NCBI GenBank assembly: GCA_016711125.1
Contig: JADJTQ010000002.1
Coordinates: forward strand, 372,001-436,000
From: Saprospiraceae bacterium
GTDB lineage: Bacteria > Bacteroidota > Bacteroidia > Chitinophagales > Saprospiraceae
Direction of reading: 5' to 3'
DNA: 64,000 nt
Numbering within the stretch: the stretch's first letter is position 1; every line of letters starts with the position of its first letter. The translations under genes were made by a program, and so were the position numbers. Positions 29,702-38,583 of the stretch are shown one piece after another. The notes under the pieces are model-generated. The model was given only the letters and a program-made list of their open reading frames with translations. It did no database searches and had not been told where the DNA came from.

Positions 29702-30817
29702 ATGAAATTTAGCATTTCTTCTGCCGATCTATTGAGGAAGATTCAACTGGCAAATGGTGCCATTGGTTCAAATACCGTTGTACCAATTTTAGAGGACTTC
29801 CTGTTTGTGATCAATGGCAACACTCTAACTATCTCTGCAACCGACCTGGAGACTTCGATTACAACTACAGTCGATGTCATATCTGATAAGAATGGCGCCA
29901 TAGCCATTCCCGGAAAAATTTTATTTGACACCTTGAAGGCGATACCCGAACAACCCATCACTGTCGAAGTCGATGAGAACAAAAACAGCATTGAAATCAC
30001 CTCATCGTACGGTAAGTACAAACTTTCGGGTGATAATGCTGAAGATTTTCCGACCATACCAAAGCCAGATGGTACGGAGTCTGTATCACTAAGCGCTCAC
30101 CTGCTTCATGAAGCTATTGTAAAGACCACGTTTGCTACCAGTAATGATGAACTCAGGTTAGCCATGACCGGAGTGTATATGGACATTGATTTTACTAAAA
30201 TCACCTTCGTTGCTACAGATGCTCATAAGTTGGTCAAATACAGCTTTTCAGGAATTGAAGGTGATGTAAATACATCGTTTATTCTTCCGAAAAAGTCTTT
30301 GAGTTTGTTACGTCATGCATTGCCGGATTCTGGTCAGGTTGACATTTCGTTTAATAAATCGAATGCTTTTTTCTCGTTTGGAGACCATAGCTTAGTATGT
30401 CGTCTGATCGACGCACAATACCCAAATTACAACGCAGTGATTCCGGTAGATAATCCAAATGTCATGACCGTGACAAGAACTGACTTTCTTAACTCATTGA
30501 GAAGGATTGCAATATATGCCAATAAAACAACCAATCAGGTAATTCTAAATATTGATGATGGAAGTTTAACTATAGAAGCGCAGGATCTTGACTTTTCGAA
30601 CGAGGCCACTGAACAACTCACCTGTGAATATAAAGGAACCCCAGTTACGATAGGCTTTAATGCGAAATTCATCATTGAAATGTTGAACGTATTAGACACC
30701 GACGAAGTCATTATGGAGCTATCAACTCCAAATAAAGCTGGTATTTTATTGCCCGGAGAAAGCCCAGAGGATGAGCATTTGTTGATGTTGGTTATGCCCG
30801 TGATGCTCAGTCGCTAG
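29702..30817 (+). CDS. dnaN: DNA polymerase III sliding clamp (beta subunit)
   Basis: The 371-residue protein has the usual beta-clamp length and three repeated domains: MKFSISSADLLRKIQLANGAIGSNTVVPILEDFLF at the start, FATSNDELRLAMTGVYMDID and FVATDAHKLVKY in the second, and an end in MLVMPVMLSR, close to the canonical MPMRL terminus. It holds the polymerase on DNA and is a hub for repair proteins. dnaA is not adjacent, so this is not the classical dnaA-dnaN origin arrangement. nadD follows 20 bp later. Confidence 0.97.
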   Translation: MKFSISSADLLRKIQLANGAIGSNTVVPILEDFLFVINGNTLTISATDLETSITTTVDVISDKNGAIAIPGKILFDTLKAIPEQPITVEVDENKNSIEITSSYGKYKLSGDNAEDFPTIPKPDGTESVSLSAHLLHEAIVKTTFATSNDELRLAMTGVYMDIDFTKITFVATDAHKLVKYSFSGIEGDVNTSFILPKKSLSLLRHALPDSGQVDISFNKSNAFFSFGDHSLVCRLIDAQYPNYNAVIPVDNPNVMTVTRTDFLNSLRRIAIYANKTTNQVILNIDDGSLTIEAQDLDFSNEATEQLTCEYKGTPVTIGFNAKFIIEMLNVLDTDEVIMELSTPNKAGILLPGESPEDEHLLMLVMPVMLSR

Positions 30818-30837
30818 GTTTTGAGATAACCCCACTT

Positions 30838-31416
30838 ATGAAGGTTGGTTTATTTTTTGGATCATTTAATCCTGTACATACAGGACATATGATCATCGCA
30901 AATCAGATTGTCAGTCTGACCACCCTTGATCAGGTTTGGATGATCGTGAGCCCACACAATCCTTTAAAGAAGAAAGCGACCCTCGCCAATGACTTTGATC
31001 GATTACATATGGTCAACCTTGCTATTGGCGACAATGTGAAAATCAGAGCATCCAATGTCGAGTTTAGTCTTCCTAAACCATCTTATACTATTGACACTCT
31101 GGTATATCTTACTGAAAAACACCCTGAGTACCAATTTACATTAATCATGGGAGCCGACAATCTGGCCACGCTCCATAAATGGAAAAACTACGAAAAAATC
31201 CTGGATAACTTTGATCTCTATATTTATCAACGTCCGGGAATCCACTTAGCTGAAGAACTGATTCCCAGTCGTGCGAGGGTACTGGGAGACCTCCCTCTAC
31301 TCCATATTTCGTCGACCTATATCAGGCAGTGCCTGAGGAAAGGAATATCGATACAATATCTGGTGCCCGATGCAGTCTTTACTTATTTAGAGGGCAGCAG
31401 TATGTATCGACGGTAA
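30838..31416 (+). CDS. nadD: Nicotinate-nucleotide adenylyltransferase NadD
   Basis: The 192-residue protein is typical for NadD, which makes deamido-NAD from nicotinate mononucleotide and ATP. GSFNPVHTGHM (residues 8-18) contains the (H/T)xGH nucleotide-binding motif, PHNPLKKK and LIMGADNLATLHKWKNYEKI are NadD signatures, and ISSTYIRQCLRKG (about 157-169) is the second ATP motif. It is 20 bp after dnaN and followed directly by porZ, so the three probably share a transcript. Confidence 0.96.
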   Translation: MKVGLFFGSFNPVHTGHMIIANQIVSLTTLDQVWMIVSPHNPLKKKATLANDFDRLHMVNLAIGDNVKIRASNVEFSLPKPSYTIDTLVYLTEKHPEYQFTLIMGADNLATLHKWKNYEKILDNFDLYIYQRPGIHLAEELIPSRARVLGDLPLLHISSTYIRQCLRKGISIQYLVPDAVFTYLEGSSMYRR

Positions 31417-31467
31417 TTGTTGACTGTACGAAACATAACTACTGAAGACATCGTTTTCAACAAGAAT

Positions 31468-33755
31468 ATGAAACTCTGGAGCACACTTACAATCATGGTA
31501 TTTGCCCTATCAGTCTACAGTCAGGCAGATCAAGGCATTGGCCAATGGAAATCCTATTTGCCTTATCGATTTGGCGGGAGTGTAACCCAAAGTCCAGAAG
31601 CAGTCTTCTATGGGACAGAATGGTCTTTACTTAAGATCAATAAAGAGGATTTGAGCCTTGAATACTTTTCAAAAGTGGAGGGTCTGCATGATATTGGCAT
31701 CCAATCAATCGAATATGGTGACGATGATCAAGTTTTGGTGGTTGTCTATACCAACAGCAATCTTGATCTGGTATTTGAAGATGAAATTATTAACCTCAAC
31801 CAGATTCAGGCAAATACACAAATCGTCGGTGACCGTACTGTGTATGATCTTTTTATCCGGTCTCCTTATGCCTATCTGGCATGTGGATTCGGAGTAGTGC
31901 AGCTTGACCTGCAAAATAGTGAGTTCGGATTTACTACGTTCACAAATACTGCTGTAAGGGGAATCGTCGAGTTGAACAACCGCCTGGTGATCACCACCGA
32001 TAATGGCGTATATGAAGTCGGCGCAAATGAAGGAAATAATCTGGCCGATTTTGGAACCTGGTCTAAGCTAGGTTTTAGAGATGGTTTGCCCGAGCAGCAT
32101 CGCGGTACTGCAATCGAAGTCATTCAGAATACAATCTTAGTTGGCATAGATGATGACCTTTATCGTAAGACCGGTGACCGGTATGAGTTCCTTCACCGGG
32201 AAGAAGGCTTCGATTTTGAGTTTGCCGTCGAAGGTGCTGAAGGCATCTTGACGGGATGGAGATGCCGGACTGGTTGCAATGGTAAAAAGGTACTGCTTGA
32301 GTCCGGTGGGACTAAAAAGACAATCAATAATTGCAGTGTCAAGTCAATCGATGCGATCAAAGATGAACAAGGTCGGATATGGTATGCTGACGAAGGTAAA
32401 GGTTACAAATATAGTATTGGTTTTGGCGGTGAATGCCAGACGATAGAACCGGACCGACCACCCACTCATAATGCAGCACAGCTTGCCACTTATCAAAAAA
32501 AGCTTTATGTAGCAACGGGCGGTGTGACAATAAACTACGGATATCTTTTTCGTGAGGAAGGATTTTACACCAACGAAGATGGTGACTGGCTGTCATATAA
32601 TAAGAACAATGTGGAAGTTCTGAAACGTAAAGATATGAGAGACTTCCTCTGTATTGAAATCTCAAAAGCGGGCATTGTTTACGTAGGTACATTTTGGGAT
32701 GGACTGATCCAGTACATGAATGGGGAGTTTACGGTTTTTGATGCAAGCAATTCCAGTTTACAAAATAGTGTAATCAATCCTGATCGAAATAGAATCACTG
32801 ATCTCAGTTTTGATGCAGATGGTAATCTTTGGATTTTAAATCATGATGCGCCCAAACCGATTTCGGTGTTTACCAGTACAGGAGAATGGATGAGTTTTAG
32901 TCTGCCAACTTCGACCAATCCCGAACATATTGTCGTAGACAATCTTGGTTATAAATGGATATCAGTGGGTGGGTCCGGGCTGGTCGTTTATGATAGTGGT
33001 GAAGACCTGTTATCCACTGCCGACGATCGCTATCGCCTATTTAATTCAAACAATTCGGGATTAACAGTCAATTCGATCAATGATCTTGGTGCCGATCGTG
33101 ATGGGGGCGTGTGGGTTGGCAGTACAGAGGGTGTGGTATTTTTTAATTGTAGTGATTTCCCCTTTGAGGCCAATTGTTTGGGTAGCCGACCAATTGTGGA
33201 CCAAAATGGTATACCCGGCGAATTATTGGGTGAAGAAAACATTAAAGCTATTGCCATTGATGGGGCTAATCAAAAATGGTTTGGAACTAATAATGGGGTA
33301 TTCGTACAAAGCGCAGATATAGAAACACAAATACATGCTTTTAACATCAAAATTCGGCCTTGTTTGACAACGGCATCATCGATATTGTCATCGATGAGCT
33401 GGATGGTGAGGTCTTTATTGCGACGAATAAAGGTGTACAGTCTTATCGGGGCGACGCCATTGCTGGAGGGCTTTATCATCAACGCGATATCCAGGTTTTC
33501 CCAAACCCGGTGAGGCCATCATACAACGGACCAATTGCAATAAAAGGTCTTGCTGAAAACGCCAATGTCAAGATTACCGATATTAGTGGATTACTGGTAT
33601 ATGAGACAAGATCCCACGGAGGTCAGGCAATCTGGGATGGCAGAGATCTTCGCGGCCGGAGGGTTGCATCTGGTGTTTACTTAGTATTCAGCGCGGCCTC
33701 TCAAAACATCTTTGATCCCGACGCTGCCATCACTAAGATCATGTTGATCAATTAG
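31468..33755 (+). CDS. porZ: Type IX secretion protein PorZ (two-component-regulator propeller and C-terminal domain; frame broken by one missing base)
   Basis: Start at ATG 31468 gives a signal peptide (MKLWSTLTIMVFALSVYSQ); a TTG at 31417 extends the frame but puts 17 residues before it. With one base restored it is 762 residues. The N-terminus (GQWKSYLPYRFGGSV...YFSKVEGLHDIGIQSIEY) matches PorZ; then come beta-propeller repeats and a C-terminal domain (VFPNPVRPSYNGPIAIKGL...GVYLVF) of the T9SS sorting-signal type. PorZ sits on the cell surface and takes part in T9SS cargo attachment. The break is in AAAA 33349-33352; one more A gives NIKNSALFDNGIIDIVIDEL. The dnaN-nadD context is unrelated. 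Confidence 0.8.
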
Positions 33756-33835
33756 CCGATTAGTGAATTCTAACTTTTACCTGTAGATTATTGCAGGTGT
33801 GGTTGATTTGATTTAGGCTTTGAAATAAGATTCGA

Positions 33836-34987
33836 TTAAATCGCCTGTTCTTTTGACAGTTCCAAAACCTCATGATAATATGCCTCGTACTGTGGCAGTA
33901 TCAAATCTATATCAAATCGCTTGGCCTGAGCAAATGCATTAGCTCTGAATTGAGCAAGCATTTCCGGGTTTTCCAAAATGCGTAGGGCATTGGCGGCCAT
34001 TTTATCGATATCACCGACATCGCTTGTGAAGCCAGTAACTCCATCGATATTCACTTCGGGCAGTCCACCTACATTAGAAGAAATGACGGGCACCTCACAA
34101 GCCATTGCTTCCAATGCCACCAAACCAAAGCTTTCATTTCCCGAAGGGAGGAGAAACACATCAGTGATCGCCAAGAGTTCTTCGATCGCGTCTTGTTTAC
34201 CTAAAAATCGTATATCTCCACATATACCCATGCTCCTACAAAGCTCTTCACAATAAGTTCTTTCTGGACCATCTCCGATCATTAGTAACTTTGCCGGGAT
34301 TTTCTCAGATACAATCTTAAATATTTTGATGACATCCTGTACTCTTTTTACTTTTCGGAAGTTAGAAACATGCATCAGAATCTTTTCATCATTGGGAGCT
34401 ATTGCTTTCCGAAAATGATCTTTATTATTTCTTTTAAATCGGGTAAAGTCGATAAAGTTGTAGATCACGCGAATTTCCTTTTCAATATGGAAATATTCTT
34501 CTGTCTTATTTTTTAGAAACTGTGAAACGGCAGTAATGCCATCGCTCTTGTTAATGCTAAACTCGACTACTGGCGCAAAACTATGATCATTGCCTACCAG
34601 TGTGATATCGGTGCCATGTAGTGTGGTGATCACAGGTATGTATTTTCCTCCCTGCATCAGGATTTTTTTAGCCATATATGCTACTGCAGCATGTGGAATG
34701 GCATAGTGCACGTGTAACAAATCAAGCTTTTCATACTTGACAACATCTACTAATTTGCTCGTTAGTGATGTATCATATGGCTCAAATTCAAAAAGTGGAT
34801 ATTTGACTTCCGGAACTTCGTGAAAGTAGATGTTTTCGTGAAAGACACTCAATCTTGCGGGACGCTTGTACGTAATGAAATGTACCTGATGTCCTTTCTT
34901 AGCCAAAGCTAGCCCCAATTCAGTAGCAACGACGCCACTTCCTCCAAAAGTTGGGTAACACACAATACCTATTCTCATTGTTGACAT
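33836..34987 (-). CDS. bshA: N-acetyl-alpha-D-glucosaminyl L-malate synthase BshA (bacillithiol synthesis)
   Basis: The 383-residue GT4-type glycosyltransferase matches BshA, which joins GlcNAc from UDP-GlcNAc to L-malate, the first step of bacillithiol synthesis. Signatures are RIGIVCYPTFGGSGVVATELG (about 5-25), VHYAIPHAAVAYMAK, TTLHGTDITLVG and the C-terminal nucleotide-sugar motif ESFGLVALEAMACEVPVISSNVGGLPEV (about 287-314). The YpdA-type reductase at 11489-12517 fits the same pathway. The gene is divergent from a MerR/B12-binding regulator, with 289 bp between them. Confidence 0.9.
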   Translation of the reverse strand: MSTMRIGIVCYPTFGGSGVVATELGLALAKKGHQVHFITYKRPARLSVFHENIYFHEVPEVKYPLFEFEPYDTSLTSKLVDVVKYEKLDLLHVHYAIPHAAVAYMAKKILMQGGKYIPVITTLHGTDITLVGNDHSFAPVVEFSINKSDGITAVSQFLKNKTEEYFHIEKEIRVIYNFIDFTRFKRNNKDHFRKAIAPNDEKILMHVSNFRKVKRVQDVIKIFKIVSEKIPAKLLMIGDGPERTYCEELCRSMGICGDIRFLGKQDAIEELLAITDVFLLPSGNESFGLVALEAMACEVPVISSNVGGLPEVNIDGVTGFTSDVGDIDKMAANALRILENPEMLAQFRANAFAQAKRFDIDLILPQYEAYYHEVLELSKEQAI

Positions 34988-35215
34988 AATGGTAAATCTT
35001 ATAAATTATGGCTCTGGATTGTAATTGGCAATATTACTGATCACGGGAATACTATCTAAGTACGTTTTTTCATTTTTTCTAGTGCCTAGTAGGTAGACCT
35101 TTTGACTAGCAAGTTTCTTGGTTCAGGTAGTGGCCAACAGACTTCTCCAGTTTCCCCGATCGCAGGTTTGAAACAAATTGGATTCATTTTAGTTTAATCT
35201 CTGACGAGCCTAGGT

Positions 35216-35228
35216 AGTTTAGTAAACT
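35216..35228. promoter_or_regulatory. Short inverted repeat in the bshA / merR divergent region
   Basis: AGTTTA-G-TAAACT is a 6-1-6 inverted repeat about 49 bp before the merR-type start. It could be an operator for that regulator. No second copy was found, so chance is possible. The remainder of 34988-35276 holds no gene I can support. Confidence 0.25.
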
Positions 35229-35276
35229 CGATAAAGTGCTTCAATACTATTGTACGACATTTTCATTAAGGTGTAG

Positions 35277-36161
35277 GTGGCTATATATTCGATTCGTGAT
35301 TTAGAAACTTTGTCGGGAGTTAAAGCCCATACGATCAGGATGTGGGAAAAGCGATATGGCTTATTGAATCCCCAAAGAACTGAAACAAACATTAGATATT
35401 ATCTTGATCAGGATGTCAAAATGTTGCTTAACGCAGCATTATTGAATCGACATGGGTATAAGATCAGCCGAATCGCTGACATGACTCAAAGACAATTGCA
35501 CGAGGCCGTATTAGAAATCACCGAAAAGAAGGTGGTAGACAGCGATGTGCAATCAGATACGCTAACCCTTTCGATGCTTGAGTTGGATGAGGAGAAATTT
35601 GACGCTACTATCCGGCAGAGGATTGAAGAATATGGTTTTAAGGAAACCATGATGAAAGTGGTTTTTCCCTTCTTAAACCGGTTAAATGTTCTCTGGATGA
35701 CAGGTAGCGTTATGCCTGTACAGGAAAACTATATAGCTGGACTTATCAAGCAAAAAATCTATGTAGCGATCGATGGGCTACCTCATCCCAGCAACCAGAA
35801 AGGCACTTTCATTGTCTTTCTACCTGAAAGTGAGGAACATGAATTGAGCACACTCTTTATTCACTACTTATTACGCGAAGCTGGATTTAAAGTGATCAAT
35901 CTGGGAAGAAATATATCCTTAGATGATATTTTACAAGCAAGTGAAATTCATCATCCCGACTATATTTTTACGATCATCAATGAAGGATTGTTCAAGATGT
36001 CGGTCAAAGACTATATTGATAAGTTGTCATTACACTGTCGAAATCGTACTCTTTTACTTTCGGGCATACAGATTAGTCGACAGCAAATAAAAAGCCGAAA
36101 GAACTGGATAACATTCGATGGCTTGGATGAGATATTAAACTATCTCGATGAGCTTACCTAG
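35277..36161 (+). CDS. MerR-family regulator with B12-binding domain (CarH/LitR-like)
   Basis: The 294-residue protein starts at GTG 35277, directly after an in-frame TAG, with AAGGTG upstream as possible ribosome site. Residues 1-70 are a MerR winged helix (YSIRDLETLSGVKAHTIRMWEKRYGLLNPQRTETNIRYY). The C-terminal half is a helical bundle plus cobalamin-binding fold, with ESEEHELS (about 184-191) carrying the E-x-H lower-ligand pattern of CarH/LitR proteins and GFKVINLGRNIS after it. Characterised relatives use adenosylcobalamin as light sensor to repress carotenoid or stress genes, but no carotenoid gene is near. The final TAG (36159-36161) lies inside the terminal repeat of the element at 36158. 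Confidence 0.85.
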   Translation: MAIYSIRDLETLSGVKAHTIRMWEKRYGLLNPQRTETNIRYYLDQDVKMLLNAALLNRHGYKISRIADMTQRQLHEAVLEITEKKVVDSDVQSDTLTLSMLELDEEKFDATIRQRIEEYGFKETMMKVVFPFLNRLNVLWMTGSVMPVQENYIAGLIKQKIYVAIDGLPHPSNQKGTFIVFLPESEEHELSTLFIHYLLREAGFKVINLGRNISLDDILQASEIHHPDYIFTIINEGLFKMSVKDYIDKLSLHCRNRTLLLSGIQISRQQIKSRKNWITFDGLDEILNYLDELT

Positions 36162-36386
36162 GAGGATGTTGAAATACTGACCTCGCATGATTTTAAAAAT
36201 ATGAATTTCTACTAAAACATGATTCATCCGTTCTCGCCGTTCCTTGACTTTGTTGAGACCCTGTCTGCCGAGGCATGCCAGGCAGGTCAGTCTGTTACAA
36301 CTTCCAGTAGCGTGCTTCGTCTCGCCGTGTCAGAAACGACGATTTACGGATTCAGCATCAAGTTGCGTGTTTCAACAGCCTCCTAG
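36158..36386 (+). repeat. Full-length ~229-bp dispersed element with 16-bp terminal inverted repeats (copy A)
   Basis: Left end ctaggaggatgttgaa (36158-36173) and right end ttcaacagcctcctag (36371-36386) are inverted repeats with one mismatch. The centre contains a hairpin (CCTGTCTG...CAGGCAGG, about 36263-36290). It aligns over its whole length with the reverse complement of 43731-43960, about three quarters identical by eye. No coding capacity. MITE- or REP-like in form. Its left end supplies the stop codon of the MerR-type gene. Confidence 0.75.
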
Positions 36387-36466
36387 CTGAAATGTGGCGC
36401 TGTAGCTAGCGATTTGCTGTCAAATCTTATTGCTAGATTTGCTGATGAAAAAAGAGAAAATAAGGA

Positions 36467-37128
36467 ATGAGAAATACCACTATACTCTTGGCCATTGCTA
36501 CGATCCTTTTTTCATGCAACGACAAGCCATCAAGCGAAAAGGTGGAGACAACTGCACCAAACGATACACTTGCTGTCTTACCAGCCGGTAAGAATCTGCA
36601 AACTTTAACCATACAAAAAGGTCAACTCAATTGGACGGCGCGCAAGATCGGAGGCCAGCATATAGGTACTGTTGAGATCTATCGTGGCCAAGTAACCATC
36701 AATGACTATAGTCTGATTACCGGTGAATTTGATCTGGATCTGAATACAATAACGAATTTAGATCTGGAAGGGGCAAGAAAAGAAAAATTGGAAAATCATT
36801 TGAAATCAGCGGATTTTTTGATGTTGCCCAGTATCCAACCGCAAGATTTGTTATCACGGTAGTTTCCAAAGGGTCTGATATTTCAATGGCGACCCATACC
36901 ATAACAGGAGATCTAACGATCAAAAATATCACTCGCAGTATTTCGATTCCGGCAAATATTTCTTTTGTTGGAGATAAAATTCTGGTCACCACTCCTGAAT
37001 TTATTATTGATCGTACTGACTGGAGACTCAAATATCGTTCAGCAGAACTTGGTACGGCTCCCGACCTGTTAATTCATGATGATGTTACCATTGCAGTGAC
37101 CTTTGATGCGCTCAACACTCCACTTTAA
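36467..37128 (+). CDS. YceI-family lipoprotein (frame broken by one missing base)
   Basis: With one base restored it is 220 residues. A lipoprotein signal ends at LFSC (Cys 17). The YceI domain covers about residues 45-220, with LNWTARKIGGQHIGTVEI, GEFDLDLNTITNLDLEG, then HTITGDLTIKNITRSISIPA. YceI proteins are lipocalin-like, bind polyisoprenoids or other amphiphiles in the periplasm and are often stress-linked. The break is in the T-run 36814-36819: a seventh T gives SADFFDVAQYPTARFVITVV, the expected family sequence. The span is one base short of a multiple of three. The repeat element lies directly upstream, ending about 80 bp before the start. Confidence 0.85.
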
Positions 37129-37191
37129 TCTGATTGGAGACCCAAAAAATTACAAGAATACCTGCTGTCGTTCCATTAAAGCAAAAAAGCA

Positions 37192-37220
37192 TTGATTTTC
37201 AAGGAATAGTTCTATATTTG
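37192..37220 (+). promoter_or_regulatory. Promoter of the rpsF-rpsR-rplI operon
   Basis: TTG at 37192-37194 and TATATTTG at 37213-37220 are 18 bp apart, a good match to the Bacteroidota housekeeping promoter. The leader to the rpsF start would be about 25 nt. Confidence 0.7.
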
Positions 37221-37250
37221 CAGCCCATTTAGAAAATATGACTTATTGAC

Positions 37251-37817
37251 ATGAATCAATATGAAGTAACTTTCATCGTAGACCCAGTGCTGTCGAGCGA
37301 TGAAATTGTAGCGACAGCACAGACGTACGTTGACCACCTTCAAGGTGAGGGTTGTAAGATCGTACATGTTGAAGAGATGGGCTTGCGTCAGCTGGCATAT
37401 CCTCTCGGAAAACGTACAACCGGTGTATACTTTTGCATCGAATTTTCCTCTGAAGCGGGCCGGATCATCGAAAAAATGGAATTGGCATTCAGGAGAGATG
37501 AGCGAATTATGAGATTTCTCACCGTTAAGTTGGACAAATACGGAATCAAGTACAACGATGACAAACGAAAAGGACTGATTGGTAAAAAAAGAGTGCCAAA
37601 AGCTGCACATGCTGAAGGAGAAGAAGTGAGACCTAGAGAACCTAAGAAAGAGAAAGAGGTCGTGGCAAAGGAGGTGAGTCCCGTGGCTCCAGCACCTGTG
37701 ACGCCAGCACCTGTAGTCGCACCTGTGGCTCCAACACCAGTAGTCGCAGCTCCCGTGGCTCCAGCACTTGTAGTCGCAGCACCAGTAGTCGCCGCAGCAG
37801 TCGAAGAAGAGGAATAA
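37251..37817 (+). CDS. rpsF: 30S ribosomal protein S6 with long Ala/Pro/Val tail
   Basis: The 188-residue protein has a normal S6 core in residues 1-110 (MNQYEVTFIVDPVLSSDEI, LRQLAYPLGKRTTGVYFCIEF, FRRDERIMRFLTVKLDKY), binding 16S rRNA together with S18. After a basic linker (KKEKEVVAKEV) comes a tail of about 45 residues made of Ala, Pro and Val and ending in EEEE. E. coli S6 is about 135 residues and receives C-terminal glutamates from RimK; here the acidic end is gene-encoded. First gene of rpsF-rpsR-rplI. Confidence 0.95.
   Translation: MNQYEVTFIVDPVLSSDEIVATAQTYVDHLQGEGCKIVHVEEMGLRQLAYPLGKRTTGVYFCIEFSSEAGRIIEKMELAFRRDERIMRFLTVKLDKYGIKYNDDKRKGLIGKKRVPKAAHAEGEEVRPREPKKEKEVVAKEVSPVAPAPVTPAPVVAPVAPTPVVAAPVAPALVVAAPVVAAAVEEEE
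37678..37805 (+). repeat. Imperfect short tandem repeats coding the S6 tail
   Basis: Repeated units of about 15-18 bp (variants of gtggctccagcacctgta and gtagtcgca) encode VAPAPV/VVAAPV-like steps. Such repeats can change copy number by slippage while staying in frame, because the unit length is a multiple of three. Confidence 0.65.
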
Positions 37818-37846
37818 CTCATTAACCCAATCAAAGTAAAAACACT

Positions 37847-38113
37847 ATGGCATCTAGAGACGATATAAAATTTCTTAGTAATCCTAAGATTGGTCTAAAA
37901 GCAAAAAAATACTGCCGTTTTAAAAAATTTGGTATCAAGCATATAGACTACAAGGATCCCGAGTTTCTGAAACAATTCATTAACGAACAAGGTAAAATTT
38001 TGCCTCGTCGCCTTACTGGTAATTCATTGAAATACCAAAAGAAAGTGGCCACTGCAGTAAAAAGAGCGCGTCACTTAGCCCTATTACCTTACGTAGCTGA
38101 CCTTTTAAAATAA
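37847..38113 (+). CDS. rpsR: 30S ribosomal protein S18
   Basis: The 88-residue protein has the core S18 signature (KKYCRFKKFGIKHIDYKDPEFLKQFINEQGKILPRRLTG, then KYQKKVATAVKRARHLALLPY). It binds with S6 on the platform of the small subunit. It lies 29 bp after rpsF and 8 bp before rplI in the conserved operon order. Confidence 0.97.
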   Translation: MASRDDIKFLSNPKIGLKAKKYCRFKKFGIKHIDYKDPEFLKQFINEQGKILPRRLTGNSLKYQKKVATAVKRARHLALLPYVADLLK

Positions 38114-38121
38114 TTGTTGAC

Positions 38122-38568
38122 ATGGAAATTATCTTATTAAAAGAACTTGATAAGTTAGGCGACAAGCACGAAATTGTCAGCGTTAAGCCAGGTTTTGCCC
38201 GTAATTATTTAATTCCTCAGGGTTTTGCATTAATTGCCAATAGCAGCAATAAAAAACGCCTTGATGAATTGAAACGCATTGAAATAGCCAAGGAAGCTAA
38301 ATTGAAGGGTCACTATCAGGAAATTGCCAATAAACTTAAAGGCGTTATATTGAAAGTCGGAGCAAAGGCCGGTACCACCGGAAAGATTTTTGGGAGTGTC
38401 ACTAATGTCCAGATTGCTCAGTTGCTGAAAGAGGAACAAGGGGTCGAGATAGAACGTCGTAAAATAGTGCTTTCGGATGATGTCAAGGAATTGGGAACGT
38501 ATAGCGTCAAATTAAACCTTCATCCGGAGGTGGTTACTGAGGTTCAATTTGAGGTTGTCCAAGAATAG
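38122..38568 (+). CDS. rplI: 50S ribosomal protein L9
   Basis: The 148-residue protein has the two-domain L9 layout. The N-terminal rRNA-binding domain reads MEIILLKELDKLGDKHEIVSVKPGFARNYLIPQGFA; a connecting helix (residues about 40-75) leads to the C-terminal domain (GKIFGSVTNVQIAQLLKEEQGVEIERRKI). Last gene of the rpsF-rpsR-rplI operon; it converges with the DUF1501 gene 15 bp downstream. Confidence 0.97.
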   Translation: MEIILLKELDKLGDKHEIVSVKPGFARNYLIPQGFALIANSSNKKRLDELKRIEIAKEAKLKGHYQEIANKLKGVILKVGAKAGTTGKIFGSVTNVQIAQLLKEEQGVEIERRKIVLSDDVKELGTYSVKLNLHPEVVTEVQFEVVQE

Positions 38569-38583
38569 ACCCACTCTATCTCT

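Noticed and set aside
29645..30817. Replication origin next to dnaN
   Set aside because: No dnaA gene and no cluster of DnaA-box-like repeats was seen in 29571-29701.
31417..31467. TTG start for porZ immediately after nadD
   Set aside because: It places 17 unlikely residues before a clear signal peptide; ATG 31468 is better.
37388..37834. 148-codon Ala/Thr/Gly-rich frame opposite rpsF
   Set aside because: It is the complement of the Ala/Pro/Val repeat tail and the S6 core, produced by the repeat, not a gene.
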